Origin: Planctomycetota bacterium
Lineage (GTDB): Bacteria; Planctomycetota; Planctomycetia; Pirellulales; UBA1268
Reading direction: 5' to 3'
NCBI GenBank assembly: GCA_003669585.1
Contig: QWOQ01000015.1
Coordinates: 310,001-374,000, forward strand
Length of the DNA: 64,000 nucleotides
This document shows, piece after piece, positions 56,740 through 64,000 of the stretch (positions are counted from its first letter, which is position 1; every line of letters begins with the position of its first letter). The notes beneath the pieces were generated by a model. The model was not told the DNA's origin and ran no database searches. It was given only the letters and a program-made list of their open reading frames with translations. Position numbers and translations under genes: made by a program.

Positions 56740-57168
56740 TTGTCTCAAAATCGCCTAGAAAGCAAGTGGTTGGCACCCAAAGCGCTGCACGCGTGGATCC
56801 AGATCTTTCTGCTGTAATCGCCGCTTGGCCTGATGTACCAAAAGAAATCAAAAGCGCCATCCTTACAATGGTTTGCGTGAGTCGTCGATCGTCTGGGTGA
56901 CCTCACACTCAACGGAATTTAGAAATTAAATATCGAGTCTGTTTTTAGGGGTTCACGAAGAAAAACAGAATCCCTACGAACACGGATCTTTTTTGCTGCG
57001 AGTGGTTGGGCTCTCGTGATTCTGGGACTGTCGACAAAACCCTGTTTTGAAGGGTTTGCGGAGGTTTTGTCACATGTGATCAGGGAACATCCCAAAACGT
57101 TGGGGTTGGTATCAGAAATCTTTCAACCTACAACGTGCTTCAAATTGATCTGCCCACTTATAGTGGCA
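56740..57168. other. Region before the islet, no gene
   Basis: Short open frames only, none with a ribosome-binding site or family resemblance. Together with 57190-57651 it makes a gene-poor stretch of nearly 1 kb. Confidence 0.4.
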
Positions 57169-57189
57169 CCACTTTCAGAGAGAGAATCT
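57169..57189 (+). repeat. Left 21-bp terminal inverted repeat
   Basis: Begins CCACTTTCAGAGAG and ends GAATCT. It is perfectly repeated, in inverted orientation, at 62173-62193. The two copies point towards each other as transposon ends do. Confidence 0.75.
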
Positions 57190-57340
57190 CCTACGCTCGT
57201 ACGCTCGAAAATACTCCACCGAAACCTACGCGGGCCGCATGGTACGGAAGATGTTCGGGTGGCGCAAGTCAAGCGGAGGGCACGCTGGCAATTTCTGGGA
57301 TGCTTATCACTCTTGCTTTGCGTAGCATGATGCGCGTCAA

Positions 57341-57364
57341 TAAATGGACCTGACCCCTTTCTTT
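57341..57364 (+). repeat. Inner inverted repeat, left copy
   Basis: 24 bases beginning TAAATGGACCTGACCCC. The inverted partner at 62020-62043 matches at 23 of 24 positions (A for T once). The spacing to the outer repeat is about 151 bases here and 129 on the right. Between 57190 and 57651 no gene is seen. Confidence 0.7.
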
Positions 57365-57651
57365 GCTCTACTTTTCCCAGCGGTCTATTGGGTTGGTCGA
57401 GTGTTTGGGCTCTATAGAAAGTATGAAATCGATACATCAAGAAGATGAGTACATCCGAACGCGTGGCACAATTTGTGTTCCAAGATTACGCTCTAACTCT
57501 CGCACGCTTCCGCAGCGGAATCAGCAGGAATGATCAACTCACGTTGCAATCCACGTGGGCGTAAGCCAGCAACTGGGTTTCGAGTTGTCCGAGCGTCAGG
57601 CCCTGTATGCCTAACAACCCGGCTGGTACCAATAAATGGGGAGAACGTCAT

Positions 57652-58863
57652 CTATGGTGCGCCGACGGGGACCGCGCGGTAGACGACGATCTGGTTGGAT
57701 TTGATGGTCTGCGTCATCGTGTACGTCGATCCGGAAGTAATCGTGATCGCCCGCTTCTGAATAGCCTTGGCAGCATTGGCGTTGATGTTGGAGTCGGGCA
57801 CAGCCGCCATGGAGCTATAGCGGTAGAGGTTGTAGGTAACACCAGGTGTGAGACCCGAGACCGTGACGGTCAGCGTCACCGGCTTGAAAGCGGGCCGGGT
57901 CGTGGAGTTGTTGACGATTCCGGTCGACTCGGCGTTGACGCTGGTGGCCAATCTCACCGGCACTGTCTCGCGACTCAGATCGATGATGCCGGTGATCGCG
58001 ATTCCGTAGTCGGGGCCATTATTCAGCGAATACACCGGCCTCGTCGTGGCATTGGCCTGCTGGCGTGTTGCCGCGAAGGTGCCAAACGAACAACTGAACA
58101 CATTCTGTGGTTGGCCGTTCGGGGTGCCGGTCCACAGGCCGTTGTCGTTGAACGTGATAATATCGTCGGCGTAGTAAACCGCCGGGCCGGTCAACGGATG
58201 GCGCGACGTGATCCCGGTGGCGATCACGATGTGGTCGTATTCGGTGTCTCCCGCATTCAGATTCTTATTTCCGTAGAACCGGGATTGGTTCATGAACACA
58301 CCCATCACCACCGGGTAGCCGGCAATCACATTCGACTTGACCCAGGTGAGAAACGCAGCGGTGCTGGTCTGCGTGGAAGTGTTGAAGGGTGTCGCCGCGA
58401 GGTGCATCGCCTTGGCCGCAGCGACGTCGTTGACGCCCAGCAAGAGCTGGGAACTGCTGAGATTCTGACGGGCGTTGTTGCTCGCGATGGCGCGGGCGTC
58501 GTATTGCGAGAGATACTGGCCATAGAAGAGGCCGGCGCTGATGAAGGAGGCCTCGCCGCAATAGCCATAGTTCGCGTTCCATTGGATGCGCGGAGGGAGT
58601 GGGTTCACGACGCTGTAGGTGGACGCGGCCGCTGACGCTCGCTGCAGGGGCGAACTGGTCGCCGAGGATGCGGAGAGCGACTGGGCCACGCGGCTGGTCG
58701 AAACGACCCAATACTTCGCCGGTGCGGCGACTTCGTCAGCGTTCCTGAGAACAGCGTGGGTCTCGGCCGCCAATAGGTCTGCGGCGAGCAGCCGACGAGG
58801 TTCCAGCTGCTCCGCTCCGAGGACCGATCGACCGACCCTCGCTGACATATTCTTGCGTGGCAT
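57652..58863 (-). CDS. LEPR-XLL protein with C39-like papain-fold peptidase domain
   Basis: 403 residues from ATG 58863, seven bases after GGAGGC; the upstream extension to 59085 runs through the direct repeat and is rejected. The start carries GAEQLEPRRLLAADLL, the LEPR-XLL motif of exported planctomycete surface proteins. Residues about 90-300 contain NANYGYCGEASFISAGLFYG (Cys in a Y-G-Y-C-G-E setting) and EYDHIVIATGI (His), the Cys-His arrangement of C39/papain-like enzymes. A fibronectin-like Thr/Ser-rich end follows (TLTVTVSGLTPGVTYNLYRY). Probably a secreted cysteine peptidase or inactive relative. The GC content is higher than that of most of the window. Confidence 0.7.
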   Translation of the reverse strand: MPRKNMSARVGRSVLGAEQLEPRRLLAADLLAAETHAVLRNADEVAAPAKYWVVSTSRVAQSLSASSATSSPLQRASAAASTYSVVNPLPPRIQWNANYGYCGEASFISAGLFYGQYLSQYDARAIASNNARQNLSSSQLLLGVNDVAAAKAMHLAATPFNTSTQTSTAAFLTWVKSNVIAGYPVVMGVFMNQSRFYGNKNLNAGDTEYDHIVIATGITSRHPLTGPAVYYADDIITFNDNGLWTGTPNGQPQNVFSCSFGTFAATRQQANATTRPVYSLNNGPDYGIAITGIIDLSRETVPVRLATSVNAESTGIVNNSTTRPAFKPVTLTVTVSGLTPGVTYNLYRYSSMAAVPDSNINANAAKAIQKRAITITSGSTYTMTQTIKSNQIVVYRAVPVGAP

Positions 58864-58931
58864 TACATGCCTCCAAATGACGAGTCCGTGCCGAATGTGA
58901 GCTTCCCCAAAGACACGCGAGTATCGACGTA

Positions 58932-58953
58932 AGGATAGCCCGGTCAACGGCAC
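58932..58953 (+). repeat. 22-bp direct repeat, copy A
   Basis: Begins AGGATAGCCCGGTCAACGGC. The identical 22 bases recur at 59951-59972, with weaker similarity (10 of 13) continuing beyond both. It lies upstream of the LEPR-XLL gene. Confidence 0.75.
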
Positions 58954-59157
58954 TTCCACAAGCGATTGACCCGCGATGAGCGATCGACTTGGGTGAACGC
59001 CTAAGGGCAATCGCATCTTCCAAGGCCGGCACAAGTATTGCAATGATTCGTCACACGTCAAACAAGCGGCCGTAGCCGCTCGCATAGACCCGTCTATGGA
59101 GGACGACTTGTGATTGACCTCGCCCGCGAAGGGCTTTGGGAGCGGAGCTTCTACCGC

Positions 59158-59718
59158 CTACGAGCCGCCAGCTGCTTCTTCGATGAGCGGGTCGAGGCCG
59201 CGAAGCCGCCACCCCTGGCAGAGGTCGCGAATCGCTGCCATGTCGGCATCGGGGTTGCGGGACAAAAGTTCCACGATGTCGGCACGCGATTTCGTGCCTC
59301 CTGCGTAAAGCTTGAGCGCGATGAGGTGCGGAAGCGGCACGATTCGCAGGCGGCTGCCAGGACGGATAACGGTGTCGGCTGCCGCGAGTCCGCCGTCGAT
59401 CACCGCAGGGAACCGGCCACCGTAGTTCACGATCTGCACGAGCCCGAATGGGCCGCGGACATCCACGACGCCTCCGAGCGGATCCGCGCCGTCGGGCTCC
59501 CGAACCTGGACCTCGAAGCCCGCCGTCCGCAGCGCTTCTGCGACTCTGCTCAGTGTGCCGAGATCGGTGTTGACGCCGAGGGCGAGATCTTCCGTAAACC
59601 GCACGTAGCCGTGCGCTGCCAGAGCGACGGCGCCGATGACCACCGCCCCTACGCCTCGCGATTCGAGCATCTCGGCAACTTCTTCGGCGGCACGAATCAC
59701 CTCGTCGGGGTTGACCAT
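59158..59718 (-). CDS. Nucleotidyltransferase-fold protein, AbiEii/DUF6036-like
   Basis: 186 residues. Motif GAVALAAHGYVRFTEDLALGV is the start of the polymerase-beta-like nucleotidyltransferase fold. The usual reading is G-x-ALAAHG...T-x-DLDL-x-V, and here the second metal-binding Asp is Ala (DLAL). Later segments PLPHLIALKLYAGGTKSRADI and ELLSRNPDAD are typical of this group, which includes toxin-antitoxin partners and abortive-infection proteins. The gene starts three bases after the stop of the small gene at 59722. With one metal ligand missing it may be catalytically weak or regulatory. Confidence 0.78.
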   Translation of the reverse strand: MVNPDEVIRAAEEVAEMLESRGVGAVVIGAVALAAHGYVRFTEDLALGVNTDLGTLSRVAEALRTAGFEVQVREPDGADPLGGVVDVRGPFGLVQIVNYGGRFPAVIDGGLAAADTVIRPGSRLRIVPLPHLIALKLYAGGTKSRADIVELLSRNPDADMAAIRDLCQGWRLRGLDPLIEEAAGGS

Positions 59719-59721
59719 CGG

Positions 59722-59892
59722 TCACTCCGTGCGGGGCGCCGGCCGCAACTCCGCGAATCGCGTTGCCATCCCCAAGGCCGCCTTGACCCGTTCCTCGACC
59801 GTCATCCGCCGCACACGGACAATCTCGGCCGTCCGCGAGGCAGCATGGCTGACGCTGGGGCGGAGTCTCGGAAATGAAGGCGAATCGCTCAT
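59722..59892 (-). CDS. Small protein upstream of the nucleotidyltransferase, candidate partner
   Basis: 56 residues from ATG 59892, with AGGATGG eight bases upstream. The sequence is basic, with RTAEIVRVRRMTVEERVKAA as core and FAELRPAPRTE as end; no known domain. Its stop is three bases before the start of the nucleotidyltransferase, so they form a two-gene unit. Short helical proteins of this type are often found beside nucleotidyltransferases of the AbiEii/MNT kind, as antitoxin or adaptor (inference). Confidence 0.65.
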   Translation of the reverse strand: MSDSPSFPRLRPSVSHAASRTAEIVRVRRMTVEERVKAALGMATRFAELRPAPRTE

Positions 59893-59945
59893 GCTGCCAT
59901 CCTACAAAGGAAAAGGTGCCAGCCACCAAATCTGGGCAAATACTG

Positions 59946-60500
59946 TCACGAGGATAGCCCGGTCAACGGCACCTCGGCAAGCGTTGGGCGGTTGACGAAT
60001 GGCTGATCGGGTGAAAGTTGAGGCCGTTCACGGCAATTCGGTCTGTGCCGTGACTTCAAAGCTCCCCCCAAACCACCGCTTGACGAGCAGTCTTTCACCG
60101 TCGACGCAGATCTTCCTAATGCGATTGCCACTGCTGCCTTTGGCCAGTGCGGCTGCGTAATGAACACATGCGAGTTGTCCATATAGGCTTTGCGGCCCAG
60201 CAGGAACGTTGCTCCCACAATGGCCACGGATACTGCTACTCCAGAAATCCATTCACGTAGGAAAAATGCTGACAAAAAGCTGATTGCCATCACGACGATA
60301 GCAAGAAGAAGCAGATTGCGACCTTGGAGCCCATATGCGTCTGGGTACCGGCGTTGCTTGCTCCATGCTGCCACGCGCTTTGAAAGTGATTTAGCGGGAG
60401 CAGATAAGAGTGGTTGTGGTTCCATCGAAGTCATACATGACTCACACAGAACTGCCGGATCAAAAGATTCGATGACGTTTTGTTGGTGTTGATAACTCAA
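59946..60500 (-). CDS. Hypothetical membrane protein, probably frameshifted
   Basis: 184 codons, opening with TTG 60498-60500 directly after the stop of the DUF1501 gene. ATG 60434 is a more usual start. Two hydrophobic segments lie at about 65-102 (LLLLAIVVMAISFLSAFFLR; ISGVAVSVAIVGATFLLG). After about MDNSHVFITQPHWPK the frame becomes Ser/Gly-rich and runs through direct-repeat copy B. The neighbouring frame instead reads GNRIRKICVDGERLLVKRW and FGGSFEVTAQTELP and stops at 60028, which looks like a natural protein end. A one-base frameshift near 60120-60150 would join the two. Not recognised otherwise. Confidence 0.45.
   Translation of the reverse strand: MSYQHQQNVIESFDPAVLCESCMTSMEPQPLLSAPAKSLSKRVAAWSKQRRYPDAYGLQGRNLLLLAIVVMAISFLSAFFLREWISGVAVSVAIVGATFLLGRKAYMDNSHVFITQPHWPKAAVAIALGRSASTVKDCSSSGGLGGALKSRHRPNCRERPQLSPDQPFVNRPTLAEVPLTGLSS
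59951..59972 (+). repeat. 22-bp direct repeat, copy B
   Basis: Identical to 58932-58953 and in the same orientation. The pair brackets the nucleotidyltransferase cassette (59158-59892). Confidence 0.75.
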
Positions 60501-61874
60501 TTACACAACTTCATGCAGCGGCTTGCTGCCAGGATCGACGAGGTATTGCGGGACGCCCGCCAAGTCGAACACTCGCGTATTCTGAGCATCAATGTCGGCA
60601 CAGTGGTACAGCGTCGCGAAGATCTCCTGAAACGTCACGGGGCGTAGTTGTGGTTGTTCGCCGTAGCGATTGGTAGAACCAATAGCCTGCCCAGTTCGCA
60701 TTCCGCCGCCAGCCAGCACGGCGGTATTCGCCTGTGGCCAGTGATCGCGACTGTTGTTCGTATTGATCTTGGGAGTCCGTCCGAATTCGCCCCAGACGAC
60801 AATCGATACGTCGCGATCCAGACCTCGTTCGTGCAGATCAGTCACCAGAGCAGCGAGGCCCTGATCGAGTCTTGGACATTCTTCGCGGCACTTCGGATAG
60901 TTCATGCCATCCGGACCATGCCAATCCCAGCGACTGAAGTTCAAAGACACAAACCGAGCCCCTGCTTCGACCAATCTTCGAGCCAGACAAAGATTTTCCA
61001 CCATCGGCGGCGCGCCGTCGCGTTGGAAGGCTTCGCTGCTTTGACCGTAGCGAGCCACGATCCGAGGATTCTCTTTGGTCAGATCGAGCGCATCGATCAG
61101 TTTTGACGTTGTCAGAATTCCCATGGCCTGTTGAGCGTAGACGTCCAGACTCTCCATCTGTCCGCGCTGATCGGCATCACGACGGAAGCGATCGAGCGAC
61201 TTCATCAGGGTGGTGCGATCCTGAAGTTTGTCGAGCGTGATCCCGTTCAGCATCATGTTGTCCGGGCGACTGCGAGCTTCTCGTCCAACGAGATTGAATG
61301 GCGAATGGGCAACTCCCAGAAAGCCGCCGTCGCCCGCCTCACCCCATGTTCGGTTACCAGTGTTGTACATCATCGCCACATTGGCCGGGATCGCGGGAGT
61401 CACCTGACCCTTCATCTTTGAAACCCAGGCACCGCCAGAAGGCCAGCCACCGGGAGGCTGACGAGCTCCTTTGCGACGGCCTGTCATGCACTGATAAGCA
61501 TCGTGAGCACCATCGGAGTCGGCGAGCGATCGAACAAGCACGAACTTGTCCATTATCTCGGCCATCTTCGGGAACATCTCACTGACAAAAATGCCGGGAA
61601 CTTTGGTCGCGATAGCGGAGAACTCACCACGGATTTCGCGAGGAGCATCCGGCTTGGGATCCCACATATCCAGATGAGGTGGTCCGCCAGGAAGATAGAT
61701 ATTAATGATCGCTTTGTGTGATCGACTGGTGTTGGCTTCTTCTTCAGCCTGCAATGTGTTTCTCAGGCTGATGCCGCCCATGGCCATGCCGCCGATGGTC
61801 AAAAAATCACGGCGTGAGGCACCATCACAAAAGCCACGGCGTGCGGAGTTCTTTCGCCCGAAGATCGTGAGCAT
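60501..61874 (-). CDS. DUF1501 protein, Tat-exported (unpaired)
   Basis: 457 residues from ATG 61874, which has AGGA nine bases upstream. Tat signal GASRRDFLTIGGMAMGGISL. DUF1501 body with IINIYLPGGPPHLDMWDPKP, RKGARQPPGGWPSGGAWVSK, WDWHGPDG and VVWGEFGRTPKIN. Unlike the first DUF1501 gene of this window it has no DUF1549/DUF1553 partner upstream. The next gene on that side, across the inverted repeats, is a different protein. It may have been separated from its partner by the rearrangement that formed the islet. Confidence 0.9.
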   Translation of the reverse strand: MLTIFGRKNSARRGFCDGASRRDFLTIGGMAMGGISLRNTLQAEEEANTSRSHKAIINIYLPGGPPHLDMWDPKPDAPREIRGEFSAIATKVPGIFVSEMFPKMAEIMDKFVLVRSLADSDGAHDAYQCMTGRRKGARQPPGGWPSGGAWVSKMKGQVTPAIPANVAMMYNTGNRTWGEAGDGGFLGVAHSPFNLVGREARSRPDNMMLNGITLDKLQDRTTLMKSLDRFRRDADQRGQMESLDVYAQQAMGILTTSKLIDALDLTKENPRIVARYGQSSEAFQRDGAPPMVENLCLARRLVEAGARFVSLNFSRWDWHGPDGMNYPKCREECPRLDQGLAALVTDLHERGLDRDVSIVVWGEFGRTPKINTNNSRDHWPQANTAVLAGGGMRTGQAIGSTNRYGEQPQLRPVTFQEIFATLYHCADIDAQNTRVFDLAGVPQYLVDPGSKPLHEVV

Positions 61875-62019
61875 GCGAAAAGTCCTGGCAGAAGATTGAT
61901 GCGAGACGATCAAATTCGAGGCAGGAATTCACTTGATGGCAGGACGCTACGATACTTCTCTACCGAGTGAATCGAATTATAAGCTTAACGACGTCGACCG
62001 ATGATGGTCAAGAACTGCA

Positions 62020-62043
62020 AAAGAAAGGGGACAGGTCCATTTA
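62020..62043 (-). repeat. Inner inverted repeat, right copy
   Basis: On the minus strand it reads TAAATGGACCTGTCCCC, matching 57341-57364 with one difference. Confidence 0.7.
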
Positions 62044-62172
62044 ATCGTCCGCCGACGACATTTCGATGCTTTTGCCAGCGTTTGACATGAGTCACCAATA
62101 GGGGATGATCTGCTCGGGCAGTTCTTTCTTTCCGCGTGGAATTGAATGACCTCCTTTGGTTTTAACACCACC

Positions 62173-62193
62173 AGATTCTCTCTCTGAAAGTGG
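62173..62193 (-). repeat. Right 21-bp terminal inverted repeat
   Basis: Exact reverse complement of 57169-57189. Distance between outer ends is 5,025 bases. No obvious target-site duplication is seen in the flanks (TGGCA on the left, CCCGA on the right). Confidence 0.75.
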
Positions 62194-62265
62194 CCCGAAG
62201 CCCTGGGGAAGGGGTGCCGCGAGAGTGCGATCACCCCAAAAACCCCTGCGAAAAGAGAGGGGGGC

Positions 62266-64000
62266 TTAAGCTTGGGCTGGAAGCCTCTTGAGTCGCGAGA
62301 TCACCCAGCGAGTTACGAGCAAATAGGTGCCGATCACCAGCAAACCGAGCCCCGCCAGCGGGAACCTGTTTAACCCCAAGCTGGCCAGCCCAAGCAAAAC
62401 CAGCAGCAGCGGAAAGAGGGGAGCGGCAGCGGTTACTTGGAAAAACGCGACCACGCGAGGACGCGTGAGCAGATAGAACGCCAGTAAGGCCATCAAAACC
62501 CAACCCGCACTTTGCAGTCTTTGAAGGAAGTTTTTGGAAACAGGGCGGGCGGTAATTTTCAAATCTCCTTGGAGCGTGGTGAAGTAATAGGCCTCGCCAT
62601 CGAGTGGCAGTTCGACATCTAAACTGGCTAACCCCGTTGGGCCCGCGAGTCCTTCCGCGGTGGGCATGCCGAGTCCAAAACCTCCGCCACCACCCATACC
62701 CATACCTCTCATGTCCCTGTCACTTGGGCCATTACTTGGTCCACCCATGCCTGGTGGCAGGCTTCCGCCACTGGCGTTAGGGGAGCGATATCTGGGAACC
62801 ACGGGCATGTCGGCGTCAGACGCGGCGCGAGAATCGTTCGGATTGGCGTTTTTACTTACCAAAGAAGGTCCCGAATTGCTATTACTGCTACTGCCAAAGC
62901 GAGACCGTCCTTGCGATTGATAACTTAGCTCGGCATCGTTTTGGGTTTCTAACTTTTCTTGATAGCGCCGCAGGGTTTCGGCCTGCCCCTTACGGCTTTC
63001 TTCTCTCCCCATAGTCTGTTGTTGGGCGAGCGATTTTTTTTGTTCCTGAGGTTGCGGCATCGCCTTCGTTACATCGAGTTGAGAATGCAGTTGAGAATTT
63101 TTCTCGCCGCTATTCGCGGCACCACTATCCGACAGATCGTTCAGTTGCAATTGCTGGAGCTGGCTTTGTTTGCCTTTTTCATCACCCCGCAAATTGCCGA
63201 TGGGCTCAGCACTGTTTTGAGAGGCTTTACGACCGACAGCGACGCGGCTGTTGGTGGGCTGCTGCGGGACCGCAGACTCACCCTTTGCGTCAGACTTGCC
63301 ATCGGCTGTGCCTCGCCCGCTGAGAGAATTTTGAGCAAAGAAACTACCGTTAAAACCTTGGGCAGCAGGATTGGGGGCATTCTCTTTCGTCGCAACTGAA
63401 GGAGCGGTAAAATTGCTTACCAGATTGCCTACCACATCTTTGGAACGCTTCCGTTCTTGCTTATACCAAAGGCTATTCAGATTGCGCCGGTTATCGGATC
63501 GGTCAACTTCGTCATTTTGCTGAAGCTGTTGCTCGGCCTGTTGAATGCCACTCGCCAAGAGTTTTTCATTGAGCAAGGCTTGGTTTGAAAGCTCCTCTTG
63601 CCCTTGCTGACGAGACTTATTATCGCGATAGACATAGTCCAGCTTCTTTAGATTGTTAGCAGCCCGGACTTTGGTAAAGTCGTCGCCACGCGTCAACTGA
63701 CGCGTCGCTTCTTCTAGCTCTTGGTTTAGATACGACTGAAAGTTTTGTTCTAGCTCACGAGAACTTAGCACTTGCTTCAGTTTGCCACCAAAATCTAGCC
63801 AGTGCAACGATTGAGGTAAGTGTAGACGAACCTGGCTTAGCTGCACCTTCACTCCCACAATTTGCACGAGGGGAAAGCTAACCTGAGAAAGTTGACTGAG
63901 GTTTTTCATCGCACCGCCGTACTTTAACACGACGGGATAATCTCCCTCTCCTTGGGCTGATTTAACCAGAGGAATTTTAACATGCCCTGGCTTGGGATTG
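62266..64000 (-). CDS. Large low-complexity membrane protein, 5' end outside the window
   Basis: The frame is open from 62266 to the window edge, so the 554-codon reading from a GTG at 63930 is internal. Codons before it read VKIPLVKSAQGEGDYPVVLK and fit the following sequence. The visible part has a beta-rich N-terminus (SQVRLHLPQSLHWLDFGGKL), about 300 residues rich in Gln, Ser, Asn and Gly (PSNGPSDRDMRGMGMGGGGG), a small conserved domain (LDVELPLDGEAYYFTTLQGD) and four C-terminal membrane segments. Similar proteins with several membrane segments occur in other planctomycetes. Function unknown. Confidence 0.7.
   Translation of the reverse strand, partial: NPKPGHVKIPLVKSAQGEGDYPVVLKYGGAMKNLSQLSQVSFPLVQIVGVKVQLSQVRLHLPQSLHWLDFGGKLKQVLSSRELEQNFQSYLNQELEEATRQLTRGDDFTKVRAANNLKKLDYVYRDNKSRQQGQEELSNQALLNEKLLASGIQQAEQQLQQNDEVDRSDNRRNLNSLWYKQERKRSKDVVGNLVSNFTAPSVATKENAPNPAAQGFNGSFFAQNSLSGRGTADGKSDAKGESAVPQQPTNSRVAVGRKASQNSAEPIGNLRGDEKGKQSQLQQLQLNDLSDSGAANSGEKNSQLHSQLDVTKAMPQPQEQKKSLAQQQTMGREESRKGQAETLRRYQEKLETQNDAELSYQSQGRSRFGSSSNSNSGPSLVSKNANPNDSRAASDADMPVVPRYRSPNASGGSLPPGMGGPSNGPSDRDMRGMGMGGGGGFGLGMPTAEGLAGPTGLASLDVELPLDGEAYYFTTLQGDLKITARPVSKNFLQRLQSAGWVLMALLAFYLLTRPRVVAFFQVTAAAPLFPLLLVLLGLASLGLNRFPLAGLGLLVIGTYLLVTRWVISRLKRLPAQA

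Larger units (their letters stand above)
61875..62265. other. Gene-free stretch holding both right-hand inverted repeats
   Basis: 391 bases with no called gene. On the minus strand a fragment after AAAGGAGG reads PRGKKELPEQIIP, faintly like the N-terminus of IS3-type OrfA transposases, but it is quickly interrupted; I do not call a gene from it. Confidence 0.4.

Noticed and set aside
56717..56800. Complete tRNA or tmRNA gene on the minus strand
   Set aside because: Only the 3' end is present; the T-stem does not pair and there is no 5' acceptor strand.
57607..58635. 342-codon plus-strand frame opposite the LEPR-XLL gene
   Set aside because: Antisense shadow of a GC-rich coding region; its sequence is Arg/Gly/Asp-rich without motif.
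58864..59085. N-terminal extension of the LEPR-XLL protein
   Set aside because: It crosses the direct repeat and lacks a start signal, whereas ATG 58863 has a strong ribosome-binding site and begins just before the LEPR motif.
59051..59929. 292-codon minus-strand and 255-codon plus-strand frames over the nucleotidyltransferase
   Set aside because: Both are shadows in high-GC DNA; the nucleotidyltransferase and the 56-residue frame have motifs and ribosome-binding sites.
1..64000. CRISPR arrays, rRNA genes, prophage or restriction systems
   Set aside because: No regularly spaced repeats, rRNA sequence, phage structural genes or methylase/endonuclease motifs were seen on either strand.

Overview
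This 64-kb window is chromosomal DNA of a member of the Planctomycetota, most like the Pirellulales. The evidence is a planctomycete cytochrome c/DUF1549/DUF1553 protein paired with a DUF1501 protein, a second DUF1501 protein, a DUF1207 protein, a LEPR-XLL surface protein, a partial SUMF1-like protein and a GspD-like secretin with a very long N-terminal region. No rRNA, intact tRNA, CRISPR array or prophage is visible.

Layout. 0-10 kb: end of a formylglycine-generating-enzyme-like protein, a ROK regulator, the DUF1549/DUF1553 plus DUF1501 pair, a zinc-ribbon/membrane/cyclase-fold protein, a uronate-isomerase-like protein and a DUF423 protein. 10-20 kb: a secretin, a PAS-GAF-DHp-REC signalling protein without a kinase ATPase domain, and succinate dehydrogenase sdhC-sdhA-sdhB. 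20-30 kb: a DEAD-box helicase, family-4 uracil-DNA glycosylase, a small lipoprotein, GlgC, LeuS and an acyl-CoA synthetase translationally overlapped by a degenerate GH2-like protein. 30-43 kb: a ThiF-type E1 enzyme, an RraA-like protein, a DUF1080-sorbosone dehydrogenase fusion, a complete sugar ABC importer, and a glycolate oxidase operon (flavin reductase-glcD-glcE-glcF). 43-57 kb: DUF1207, TsaD, a PQQ-type propeller protein, then a housekeeping block on the minus strand read as glmU(N-terminal domain)-prs-rplY-pth-rpsF-ssb-rplI-dnaB. This joins two arrangements known from many bacteria (gcaD-prs-ctc-pth and rpsF-ssb-rplI-dnaB). DUF4432 and DUF2892 genes follow.

From about 56.7 kb the character changes. 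An orphan tRNA/tmRNA 3'-end sequence (56719-56739) is followed by a 5.0-kb unit bounded by perfect 21-bp inverted repeats (57169-57189 and 62173-62193). A second inverted pair lies just inside it. The unit carries a LEPR-XLL/C39-like protein, a tight two-gene nucleotidyltransferase cassette lying between 22-bp direct repeats, a probably frameshifted membrane protein and a DUF1501 gene without its usual partner. Part of it is clearly GC-richer than its surroundings, and no transposase or integrase gene is recognisable. This islet is the best candidate for something undescribed. The window ends inside a gene for a low-complexity membrane protein whose start lies beyond base 64000.

The metabolic theme is aerobic heterotrophy on sugars and sugar acids: sugar uptake, glycogen synthesis, uronate and keto-sugar enzymes, glycolate oxidation and the TCA cycle, together with the envelope proteins characteristic of the phylum.
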